DNA of 5,615 bases. Source: an uncultured Clostridium sp. (GTDB taxonomy: Bacteria > Bacillota_A > Clostridia > TANB77 > CAG-508). The translations under genes and the position numbers were made by a program. Positions 1 through 5,025 of the stretch are shown here, one piece after another (the first letter of the stretch is position 1; each line of letters starts with the position of its first letter). A model generated the notes under the pieces. That model searched no databases and had not been told where the DNA came from. It was given only the letters and a program-made list of their open reading frames with translations. Where the stretch lies: positions 1-5,615 of the forward strand of contig CAMXLV010000105.1 of assembly GCA_947244675.1 (NCBI GenBank). The letters run 5' to 3'.

Positions 1-37
1 TTTGCTTTACTACTGGTTTTGCAATTAAATTTCAAAT

Positions 38-85
38 AGCATAATAAAACGGAAAACATTTTTGTTTTCCGTTTTATTATGTGCT
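38..85. terminator. Bidirectional intrinsic terminator
   Basis: A perfect 18-bp inverted repeat (41-58 with 63-80) closes on a TTTT loop. Its core is CGGAAAACA / TGTTTTCCG, preceded by an A-rich run and followed by a T-rich run on both strands, which is the layout of a terminator that works in both directions. It lies just downstream of the stop codon of the minus-strand ribbon-helix-helix gene and so probably ends that transcript. It would also stop rightward transcription entering from outside the window. Weaker matches extend the arms outward on both sides. Confidence 0.75.
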
Positions 86-102
86 AAATTTGAAAAATAC
101 TT

Positions 103-318
103 TTAATCTTTTTTTATTGTTTTATCATCTTCCTCATAATTTTCTAATGCATAACGACAAGCAGACACAACAAAACCATTAAAACTATATTTTTTCTTTT
201 TTAACCCATCATTTTCTTTTCTTATAATATCATTGATTTTGTTTTCTACGTCTTCTGGGAAACGAACACTTTTAACAATATTACTACTTTTTGATTTTTC
301 TAACTTAAATTTTCCCAT
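103..318 (-). CDS. Ribbon-helix-helix DNA-binding protein, 71 aa
   Basis: This is a small Arc/MetJ-type ribbon-helix-helix protein, probably a transcriptional repressor or copy-control protein that binds DNA as a dimer. The beta-strand segment VKSVRFPED (residues 15-23) would insert into the major groove. It is followed by helix A (about 22-36), a lysine-rich turn, and helix B (about 44-61, YSFNGFVVSACRYALENY). The ATG at 318 is preferred over an in-frame GTG at 327, because that GTG is part of the ribosome binding site AAAGGTGAT, which sits about 6 nt before the ATG. The gene has its own plausible promoter with a dyad (373-406) and ends at the terminator at 38-85. It resembles the plus-strand protein at 964-1134 (shared RFP, KI, FS.FV and L[ED]N positions). 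The assignment to the fold is good; the target is unknown. Confidence 0.8.
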   Translation of the reverse strand: MGKFKLEKSKSSNIVKSVRFPEDVENKINDIIRKENDGLKKKKYSFNGFVVSACRYALENYEEDDKTIKKD

Positions 319-372
319 TTCTATCACCTTTTATTTTTATATCATTATTTGTATTAGATTTATACAACCTAA

Positions 373-406
373 AAAGTATTACATTTTCGTAATACTTTAT
401 TGACAA
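373..406 (-). promoter_or_regulatory. Promoter and dyad before the RHH gene
   Basis: On the minus strand, TTGTCA (406-401), a 17-bp spacer and TGTAAT (383-378) form a good sigma-A-type promoter reading into the 103-318 gene. A perfect 10-bp dyad, AAAGTATTAC with GTAATACTTT (373-382 and 389-398), overlaps the spacer and the -10 box, as an autoregulatory operator would. The same hairpin is followed on the minus strand by TTTTTA, so it may also, or instead, be a weak terminator for the upstream XRE gene. The sequence alone does not separate the two roles. Confidence 0.5.
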
Positions 407-436
407 AAAACTACAATAAAAGTTATAATAATTATA

Positions 437-685
437 TTAATTATCTTCTATGTTGTCAAAATTGAATAATTTATCATTATAAAATTCTGAAAGAGTTAAT
501 CCAAAAGCAAAAGAAATATAATACATTGTTTGCGTCGAAGGATTTTTACTTTCACCAGAAAGAATAGCTCTTATTACTGACTCATTTAAACCTGCTCTTA
601 TGGATAATTGATGGTAATTTTGTATTTCTGAATTCTGCTTAATTAAATCTTTTATTCTTTGTATAATAGCTTGTGATAATGTCAT
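437..685 (-). CDS. XRE-family helix-turn-helix protein, 82 aa
   Basis: This is a single-domain Cro/CI-type DNA-binding protein. The HTH occupies about residues 24-70 and follows the family pattern closely: a first helix with YHQLSIRAGL, the turn NES, the recognition helix SVIRAILSGES, then NPSTQTMYYISFAFGLTLSEF, which matches the usual 'NPs..Tl..Ia.alg.sl.eF' ending. No second domain is present and the tail is short and acidic. Its ATG follows GGAG with a 10-nt gap. The ribosome binding site lies partly inside an 11-bp inverted repeat (688-727), and a second dyad lies further upstream (741-764). It is read in the same direction as rep but is separated from it by two opposite-strand genes, so it probably has its own promoter. 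Likely a regulator of the element; its target is unknown. Confidence 0.87.
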   Translation of the reverse strand: MTLSQAIIQRIKDLIKQNSEIQNYHQLSIRAGLNESVIRAILSGESKNPSTQTMYYISFAFGLTLSEFYNDKLFNFDNIEDN

Positions 686-687
686 CG

Positions 688-727
688 TTGTTATTCTCCT
701 TTATTTTTTATTATTTGAGAATAACAA
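688..727 (-). promoter_or_regulatory. Inverted repeat over the XRE gene's RBS
   Basis: A perfect 11-bp inverted repeat, TTGTTATTCTC (688-698) with GAGAATAACAA (717-727), is separated by 18 bp. In the minus-strand mRNA the 3' arm contains the GAG of the Shine-Dalgarno sequence (AAAGGAG) and ends two bases before the start codon. Folding would hinder translation of the XRE gene. As DNA, it could instead be a two-turn operator for that protein. Its length and perfection argue against chance, but its role is inferred. Confidence 0.55.
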
Positions 728-731
728 ATTT

Positions 732-764
732 TTATACCATTTCACCGCATTTTAATGCGGTGAA
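732..764. promoter_or_regulatory. GC-rich dyad next to an extended -10 box
   Basis: TTCACCGCATT and AATGCGGTGAA (741-751 and 754-764) form a perfect 11-bp dyad that is unusually GC-rich for this region. Immediately to its left, on the minus strand, is TGGTATAAA (740-732), a possible extended -10 element reading into the XRE gene. The dyad would then cover the -35 position. To its right is the strong ribosome binding site of the plus-strand 780 gene. There is no T-run on either side, so it is not a terminator. A repressor operator between divergent genes is the simplest reading. Confidence 0.5.
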
Positions 765-779
765 GTAAAGGAGGAAACC

Positions 780-929
780 ATGCTCTCATATAATATTTTA
801 CAATTTATAATATTCATTGATACTTTAGTGGAAAATCATGAAAAAACAATTATATATTTTCAACTTTTACTTATTTTATGTGAAATATTAAATTTTATTT
901 ATCTTAAATATTTAACTAAAAATATTTGA
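780..929 (+). CDS. Small hydrophobic protein, 49 aa, unknown
   Basis: The ATG is preceded by AAAGGAGG with a 5-nt gap (AAACC follows the GGAGG), one of the strongest ribosome binding sites in the window, and this is the main reason to call the ORF. The product is rich in Ile, Leu, Phe and Tyr. It has one hydrophobic stretch near the N-terminus (about residues 3-17) and a longer one at about 24-42 (TIIYFQLLLILCEILNFIYL region), ending in a basic tail (K43, K47). It could be a small membrane protein. There is no signal peptidase site and no family I recognise. It lies 34 bp upstream of the ribbon-helix-helix gene at 964 and may be co-transcribed with it. High AT content makes chance hydrophobic ORFs common, so confidence is moderate. 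Confidence 0.5.
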   Translation: MLSYNILQFIIFIDTLVENHEKTIIYFQLLLILCEILNFIYLKYLTKNI

Positions 930-963
930 TTTTATAATTTAATATAAAAATGAAGGAGACGAT

Positions 964-1134
964 ATGAAACAATTTAAAATACCTCAAACACCATTAACAA
1001 CTCAAAAATGTATAAGATTTCCTAACAATATTATAGACAAAATTGAAAATTATATTATCGGTAAAGACTGTACTTTTAGTGCCTTTGTTATAGAAGCTGT
1101 ATCTACTATATTAGATAATTTAGAAAATGAATAA
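964..1134 (+). CDS. Ribbon-helix-helix protein, 56 aa, plus strand
   Basis: This short gene has a good ribosome binding site (AAGGAG, 5 nt before the ATG). Its product has the ribbon-helix-helix layout: strand QKCIRFPNN (residues 14-22), helix A about 22-32 (NIIDKIENYII), a short turn, and helix B about 37-55 (TFSAFVIEAVSTILDNLEN). It aligns with the minus-strand protein at 103-318 at the RFP, KI, FS.FV, A and L[DE]N positions but lacks that protein's lysine-rich turn. The first dozen residues are polar and probably disordered. It ends 4 bp from the end of the opposite-strand 39-residue gene (convergent). It is probably a DNA-binding regulator of replication or maintenance; the target is unknown. 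Confidence 0.75.
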   Translation: MKQFKIPQTPLTTQKCIRFPNNIIDKIENYIIGKDCTFSAFVIEAVSTILDNLENE

Positions 1135-1138
1135 TATA

Positions 1139-1258
1139 TCACTTTTTGTTTTTTAAAAACTCTTCGTATTCTTTTAAGTGACTATTAATATAAGTTTTTA
1201 TATCACTTATTCGAATAATAGAACTAAATTCTTCAATTTGTTTTTGTGTTAATTCCAC
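1139..1258 (-). CDS. Small protein downstream of rep, 39 aa
   Basis: This ORF begins 20 bp after the rep stop codon on the same strand and is probably translated from the rep mRNA. The predicted product is V/M-ELTQKQIEEFSSIIRI followed by SDIKTYINSHLKEYEEFLKNKK: charged, fully helical in appearance, without cysteines or a membrane segment. The start is GTG, 11 nt after AAAGGGG, which is rather long. An in-frame ATT at 1267 lies very close to the same site, so the true start is uncertain. The composition (alternating I/L with E/K) is that of a real small protein, not random AT-rich DNA. I do not recognise its function; its position suggests an accessory role in replication. Confidence 0.55.
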   Translation of the reverse strand: MELTQKQIEEFSSIIRISDIKTYINSHLKEYEEFLKNKK

Positions 1259-1278
1259 TATATTAATAGCCCCTTTCT

Positions 1279-2307
1279 TTATAATATTTCTTGTGTGTCA
1301 AATGGATTAAAATTAACAACTTTATTATCCATATTCAAATCTAATGTTTGTGAAAAATCTATTTTTGCTCTTTTTAAATCTGCTACATTTTTATAATAAC
1401 TGCTTTTATCTGTATCTTTTTTTATTTCATTTATCCCTTGCAATAAAATTAATAAATAAAAATTATATAGATGCTTTGCCCTCTTTTTTCTATATGCTTG
1501 ATTTAATCTTTGTTTTACATCTTCTCTTTCTCTTACAATGCTTAATTCTAAATCTATACTTTTTAAAAATTTCTCAAACTCATTTTTCCATATCTTTTTT
1601 AAATCACTATAGAAAATTTGGTCAACTCTTATATATTTTTTATGATAGATACTTTTTAATTTTCGCTTTTTTATTTCACATTCAAATCTTATAAAACCTT
1701 TTATTTTTTCCTTATAACTACATATATCAAAATCTGTATTTTTAAATTTTTTTAAATCATTTTTTTCAAATTCTTTTAATTTGTTATAAATCTTTATAGT
1801 TGTTGTCGTACCTGTTATATAAATGCTTTCCCCCTCATAATGTTTTAATTTTCTTCTTGCATAATTACATCTGCTTAAATTATCTATATAAGTTTGAATA
1901 TTCACTTGATTTTTTAAATCATAACAAATTGCTATATCTATTCTTTGTAAAAACCAATGTTTTATGGTTGGCAATTTTATATTATAAGATTTTTCAACAA
2001 TATCTATTAAATGTATTACAATTTCTTGTAAATTATAATATCCTTTGTGGCTATTATATCCTCTTACTAACTTGTGATATGAACCCTCTATTTCTATATA
2101 ATACATTTGTTGAAATCCATATTTTGCACCATCTCCAACTTTTACAGATAAACTTGAACTATAAGAACCTTTTAGATGGGCATTGATAATTGTATAAATA
2201 TTTTCGCCAGTTCCATTGTCATATGACATTTTGATAATACTGTTGTTTTTTATAGTATTAAATATTCTTGTATTTATCATTGATACAATTTTAACTGTAT
2301 CTATCAT
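1279..2307 (-). CDS. Replication initiator, phage gene II/X family
   Basis: This 342-residue protein looks like a phage/plasmid replication protein of the gene II/X (Phage_CRI) family, related to Rep_trans initiators. These proteins nick one strand at the origin to start rolling-circle replication. The family landmarks appear in order: W118-x-x-QRIDIAICYDL (119-131), the Y163-x-x-GTTTTIKIYNK (163-176) block followed by E179, and RFECEIKKR (207-215). The C-terminal third is lysine-rich and helical. The nucleophilic tyrosine cannot be assigned by eye; Y222, Y225 and Y233 after the RFE block are candidates. Length is between filamentous phage protein II (about 400) and short plasmid forms. The ATG at 2307 follows AAAGGAGG by 10 nt. 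It is read from a near-perfect promoter at 2557-2585 through a leader of about 240 nt that contains the putative origin. The family is fairly sure; whether it serves a phage, plasmid or integrative element is inferred. Confidence 0.85.
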   Translation of the reverse strand: MIDTVKIVSMINTRIFNTIKNNSIIKMSYDNGTGENIYTIINAHLKGSYSSSLSVKVGDGAKYGFQQMYYIEIEGSYHKLVRGYNSHKGYYNLQEIVIHLIDIVEKSYNIKLPTIKHWFLQRIDIAICYDLKNQVNIQTYIDNLSRCNYARRKLKHYEGESIYITGTTTTIKIYNKLKEFEKNDLKKFKNTDFDICSYKEKIKGFIRFECEIKKRKLKSIYHKKYIRVDQIFYSDLKKIWKNEFEKFLKSIDLELSIVREREDVKQRLNQAYRKKRAKHLYNFYLLILLQGINEIKKDTDKSSYYKNVADLKRAKIDFSQTLDLNMDNKVVNFNPFDTQEIL

Positions 2308-2344
2308 AATTTTAATTCCTCCTTTTCTGTAATTACGGACTTTC

Positions 2345-2367
2345 GTAGGGTGTTACTAATACCCTAC
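2345..2367 (-). repeat. Hairpin in the rep leader
   Basis: GTAGGGT (2345-2351) and ACCCTAC (2361-2367) are perfect 7-bp arms. Pairing extends inward through TTA/TAA with one G-T wobble. It lies 20 bp before the rep ribosome binding site, within the rep leader transcript. No T-run follows it on the minus strand, so it is not a simple terminator. It may be part of the replication origin or a translational control element for rep. Confidence 0.5.
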
Positions 2368-2381
2368 ATTTTCCCTTTGCA

Positions 2382-2513
2382 ATTTTCAATTTATGCCTTT
2401 GTAAATTATTTGTAAAGGTTTCCTTCGCTGCTGCTCGGCACTGCGTGACCTTGACAACTAATTAACAAAGACATTTTAGTTCACTAAGCAAAGGAAAATG
2501 ATAAATTGAAAAT
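2382..2513. other. Putative replication origin with GC-rich island
   Basis: This non-coding block lies just upstream of rep, where double- and single-strand origins of rolling-circle replicons are usually found. A 13-bp perfect inverted repeat, ATTTTCAATTTAT (2382-2394) with ATAAATTGAAAAT (2501-2513), is extended inward by CCTTTG/CAAAGG (2396-2401 and 2489-2494). Between the arms is a sharply GC-rich island at 2422-2450, with 20 of 29 bases G or C amid very AT-rich sequence. The island contains a small CAC-TGC-GTG hairpin. Together with the hairpin at 2345-2367, this could fold extensively when single-stranded. The nick site cannot be named from sequence alone. The rest of the 2308-2656 gap holds only the two promoters and ribosome binding sites. 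Confidence 0.45.
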
Positions 2514-2556
2514 GAGCATTTTGCTTTGTTGTTGTTTTTTTTTCAATTATATTGAT

Positions 2557-2585
2557 ATTATATATTCAACAAAAATATTTGTCAA
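2557..2585 (-). promoter_or_regulatory. Near-consensus promoter for rep
   Basis: On the minus strand, TTGACA (2585-2580), a 17-bp spacer and TATAAT (2562-2557) match the sigma-A consensus at all twelve positions. Transcription should start near 2550 and run through the structured leader into rep and the 39-residue ORF. A consensus promoter for an initiator gene implies tight repression, most likely by the divergently encoded CI-like protein. Confidence 0.85.
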
Positions 2586-2601
2586 CACTCTTTCAATGTA
2601 C

Positions 2602-2631
2602 TTGACATTGTAGTTTCAACTATGGTATACT
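2602..2631 (+). promoter_or_regulatory. Promoter and operator candidate for repressor/integrase
   Basis: TTGACA (2602-2607), an 18-bp spacer and TATACT (2626-2631) read rightward into the repressor gene. The palindrome TAGTT-TC-AACTA (2611-2622) lies exactly between the two boxes and is a candidate operator for autorepression. The -35 boxes of this promoter and the rep promoter are 16 bp apart and face away from each other, so one bound repressor could affect both. Confidence 0.75.
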
Positions 2632-2656
2632 TCTTTTATAAAGGAGTGAATATAAA

Positions 2657-3409
2657 ATGACAAAATATAGTATATTATTGAATAATATAATTGCTGGAAG
2701 TGGTCTAACAGCAAAAGAAATTGTAGAAAAATGTAACGAATTAGGAAATGGCATTGATACAACTAGACTAAGTAAATTACAAAATTCTAAATTGCCTGCA
2801 CCATCTGAAAAAGTATCAAGAGATATAGCAAAAGTATGTAATGTGGATGATAGACAACTTGTACTAGAAGGATACCTTGAAAAAGCACCTAATGAAATTG
2901 TTGAAGCTTTTTTATCTATCAAATATATGACAACTCTATCTGCATTACAAACATTCGAAAATACTTTTGATAAAAAAATATTAGAAGATTTGGAAAGAGA
3001 AATGGAAAAACAACCTTTATCTGAATTCATCATATCTCTAATAGATAATAAAGCTACTGACATAACAATTGATGATGAAAAAATTGAAATAAATATTGAA
3101 GAAGATAACTTCAATTTTATATTAAACAATCCTACCTCTTTAAAAGTAAAAGACAATGCAATGTATCCAACTATACCTGAAAATGCAAAAATAACATTAA
3201 AAATACAGGAAAATTATAGTGATGGCGATATATTAGCTATAAATGTTAAAAACAAAAATGATTTTATCGTAAGATATGCGTTATTCAAAAACGATAGCAT
3301 TTTACTTACTTCATTAAATCCAAAAGATTTTGAAAAACTAGAATATAAAACCAAAGATATTACAATTTTAGGAAAAGTAATTCAAGTTACTACTGATATT
3401 CAAGCATAG
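2657..3409 (+). CDS. CI/LexA-like repressor with inactive S24 domain
   Basis: This 250-residue protein has an N-terminal DNA-binding domain (about 1-75), consistent with an atypical helix-turn-helix: a helix with LLNNIIAGSGLTAKEIVEKC, a polar insertion, then DTTRLSKLQNSKLPAPS and a further helix up to VDDRQLVLEGYLEKAP. A helical linker (80-130) leads to a C-terminal S24/LexA-like fold: LKVKDNAMYPTIPENAKI (162-179), DGDILAINV (189-197), NDFIVRYALF (201-210), SILLTSLNP (214-222) and ITILGKVIQV (235-244). In active LexA/CI proteins the first block reads GDSMxPTI; here the serine is A168. The general-base lysine of VKR is R206. There is no Ala-Gly cleavage site in the linker. It therefore should not self-cleave with RecA. 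It probably acts as a dimeric repressor of the divergent promoters. AAGGAG precedes the ATG; the recombinase gene follows after 14 bp in one operon. Confidence 0.82.
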   Translation: MTKYSILLNNIIAGSGLTAKEIVEKCNELGNGIDTTRLSKLQNSKLPAPSEKVSRDIAKVCNVDDRQLVLEGYLEKAPNEIVEAFLSIKYMTTLSALQTFENTFDKKILEDLEREMEKQPLSEFIISLIDNKATDITIDDEKIEINIEEDNFNFILNNPTSLKVKDNAMYPTIPENAKITLKIQENYSDGDILAINVKNKNDFIVRYALFKNDSILLTSLNPKDFEKLEYKTKDITILGKVIQVTTDIQA

Positions 3410-3423
3410 AAAGGGGATAAAAC

Positions 3424-4923
3424 ATGAATGTTGTAATATATGCTAGATATAGTTCACACAATCAAACAGAACAATCAATAGAAGGACAAATTGCAGTTTG
3501 TGAGGAATATGCAAAGAAAAACAATTTTACAATCATTGGACAATATATTGATAGGGCATTATCTGCTACAACAGATAATAGACCACAATTTTTAAAAATG
3601 ATAGAAGATAGTAATAAAAAAGCATTTAATGGTATACTAGTTTATCAATTAGACAGATTTGCAAGAAATCGTTATGATAGCGCAACCTATAAAGCTAAAT
3701 TAAAAAAGAATAATGTACGTGTATTTTCTGCACGTGAAAATATTTCTGATGATGCTTCTGGTATTCTTATGGAAAGTGTTTTAGAAGGAATGGCAGAATA
3801 TTACTCGGCTGAACTTTCACAAAAAGTAAAAAGAGGTATGGAAATTAATGCTAATAAATGTCTTTCAAATGGTGGAGTTAGTCCTCTAGGATTTAAAATC
3901 TCACCCGATAAAAAATATATTATTGATAATGAAACATCACACATTGTAAAAGAAATTTTTGAAATGTATATAAAAGGTTATACTATGGTAGATATTGGTA
4001 AACATATGAATAATATGAATTATAAAACTGCTTTGGGCAATGACTTTTCTAAAAATAGTATTAGAGGAATTTTATCAAACAAAAAATACATTGGTACTTA
4101 TACATATAATGGTAAAGAACATCCAAATAGTATACCTGCAATTATTGATAACAAAACTTTTGAAGAAGCACAAATTATTTTATCTAAAAATCGTAAAGCA
4201 ACTGCTCATAATAAAGCAAAACAAGAATATATATTGACTACAAAACTGTTTTGTGGACATTGTAAAGAAATGATGGCAGGAGTTTCTGGCACTTCAAAAA
4301 CAAAAAAAATACATTATTACTATTCTTGCAATAATCGTAGGAAAAAAATATGTAATAAAGCAAATGTAAAAAAAGAATCTATTGAAAGTCTTGTAGTTGA
4401 AAAGGCTAGAGAAGCTTTAACTGATAACATGATTGACAAAATAGCACATTCTATTGTCTCATTAGTACAGAAAGAACAAAATAGTTCTAAATTAGATGAT
4501 TTATATCAGTCTTTAAAAAATAATGAAAAACAAAAAAGTAATTTACTTGATAGTTTAAAATTTTGTGAATATGATAGTGTAAAAAAAACAATTTGCAAAG
4601 AACTAGAAAAACTGAACAAACAATTTGTTTCCATTCAAGATGAAATAAATTTTACAAAATCTCAGCATTTACAAATTACTGTTCCAGAGATAGAATTTTT
4701 TTTAAAGCATATACGAAATGGAAACGTAAATGACATTTATTATAAAAAACATTTAATTAATATATTGATTAATAAAGTTTACTTGTATGATGATTATTTT
4801 ATTATTATTTTTAATGCTAGAGAAAACGGACTTCAAGAAAAAGTGCCTTTAATAGAAGAATTAGAGAGTTCGTTTTTGGATAGCTTAGGTACACCAACGA
4901 CGTATCCGTTCGAACTAAATTGA
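3424..4923 (+). CDS. Large serine recombinase (site-specific integrase)
   Basis: This is a complete 499-residue large serine recombinase, which would integrate and excise the element by cutting at a 2-bp crossover in short att sites. The catalytic domain spans about 1-140: VIYARYSSHNQ places the nucleophile at S10 (with R8), SIEGQ follows, and the LDRFARN motif gives D77, R78 and R81. The recombinase domain (about 150-255) carries GGVSPLGFKI and KKYIGTYTYNGK. A zinc ribbon follows with C277, C280, C302 and C310, then a coiled-coil region (about 355-415) and a C-terminal segment. The last ten or so residues (LGTPTTYPFELN) are unlike the preceding lysine-rich sequence. Length is at the short end of the normal 450-600 range and no motif is missing. 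AAAGGGG precedes the ATG by 7 nt. It is in an operon with the repressor, the usual pairing in integrative elements, and ends before a terminator. Confidence 0.93.
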   Translation: MNVVIYARYSSHNQTEQSIEGQIAVCEEYAKKNNFTIIGQYIDRALSATTDNRPQFLKMIEDSNKKAFNGILVYQLDRFARNRYDSATYKAKLKKNNVRVFSARENISDDASGILMESVLEGMAEYYSAELSQKVKRGMEINANKCLSNGGVSPLGFKISPDKKYIIDNETSHIVKEIFEMYIKGYTMVDIGKHMNNMNYKTALGNDFSKNSIRGILSNKKYIGTYTYNGKEHPNSIPAIIDNKTFEEAQIILSKNRKATAHNKAKQEYILTTKLFCGHCKEMMAGVSGTSKTKKIHYYYSCNNRRKKICNKANVKKESIESLVVEKAREALTDNMIDKIAHSIVSLVQKEQNSSKLDDLYQSLKNNEKQKSNLLDSLKFCEYDSVKKTICKELEKLNKQFVSIQDEINFTKSQHLQITVPEIEFFLKHIRNGNVNDIYYKKHLINILINKVYLYDDYFIIIFNARENGLQEKVPLIEELESSFLDSLGTPTTYPFELN

Positions 4924-4939
4924 ACAGAATTGATACAGA

Positions 4940-4974
4940 AATCAATCAGAAAATAAAATCTGGTTGATTTTTTT
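4940..4974 (+). terminator. Intrinsic terminator after the recombinase
   Basis: AATCAATCAGA (4940-4950) pairs with TCTGGTTGATT (4959-4969) over 11 bp with one G-U, around an 8-nt A-rich loop, and is followed at once by a T-run to 4974. It lies 17 bp past the recombinase stop codon and should end the repressor-recombinase transcript. Confidence 0.85.
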
Positions 4975-5025
4975 GTTGCTTAAAAACAATATAAAAATCA
5001 TCCAAACGAAAGGATGGTGTTTAAA

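Noticed and set aside
319..327. GTG at 327 as start of the minus-strand RHH gene
   Set aside because: The GTG is part of the Shine-Dalgarno sequence AAAGGTGAT that serves the ATG at 318.
1344..1694. Plus-strand open frame inside rep
   Set aside because: It is antisense to the rep gene, its product is an artefact-like run of Phe/Leu/Tyr from AT-rich reverse codons, and it has no ribosome binding site.
1800..2186. Second plus-strand open frame inside rep
   Set aside because: Same reason: antisense shadow of a gene with strong family motifs.
2406..2474. 22-codon minus-strand ORF (MSLLISCQGHAV…) in the rep leader
   Set aside because: It covers the GC-rich island but has no ribosome binding site. 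The island is better explained as an origin or structural element, though a leader peptide is not excluded.
2620..3156. Minus-strand open frame over the repressor
   Set aside because: Ser/Leu/Ile-rich antisense shadow that also overlaps the rightward promoter; no motif supports it.
4040..4237. Plus-strand frame inside the recombinase
   Set aside because: Alternate frame within a gene whose domains are continuous through this stretch.
5014..5025. ATG at 5014 as start of the 89-residue gene
   Set aside because: It lies within the ribosome-binding sequence; the in-frame ATG at 5026 has correct spacing.
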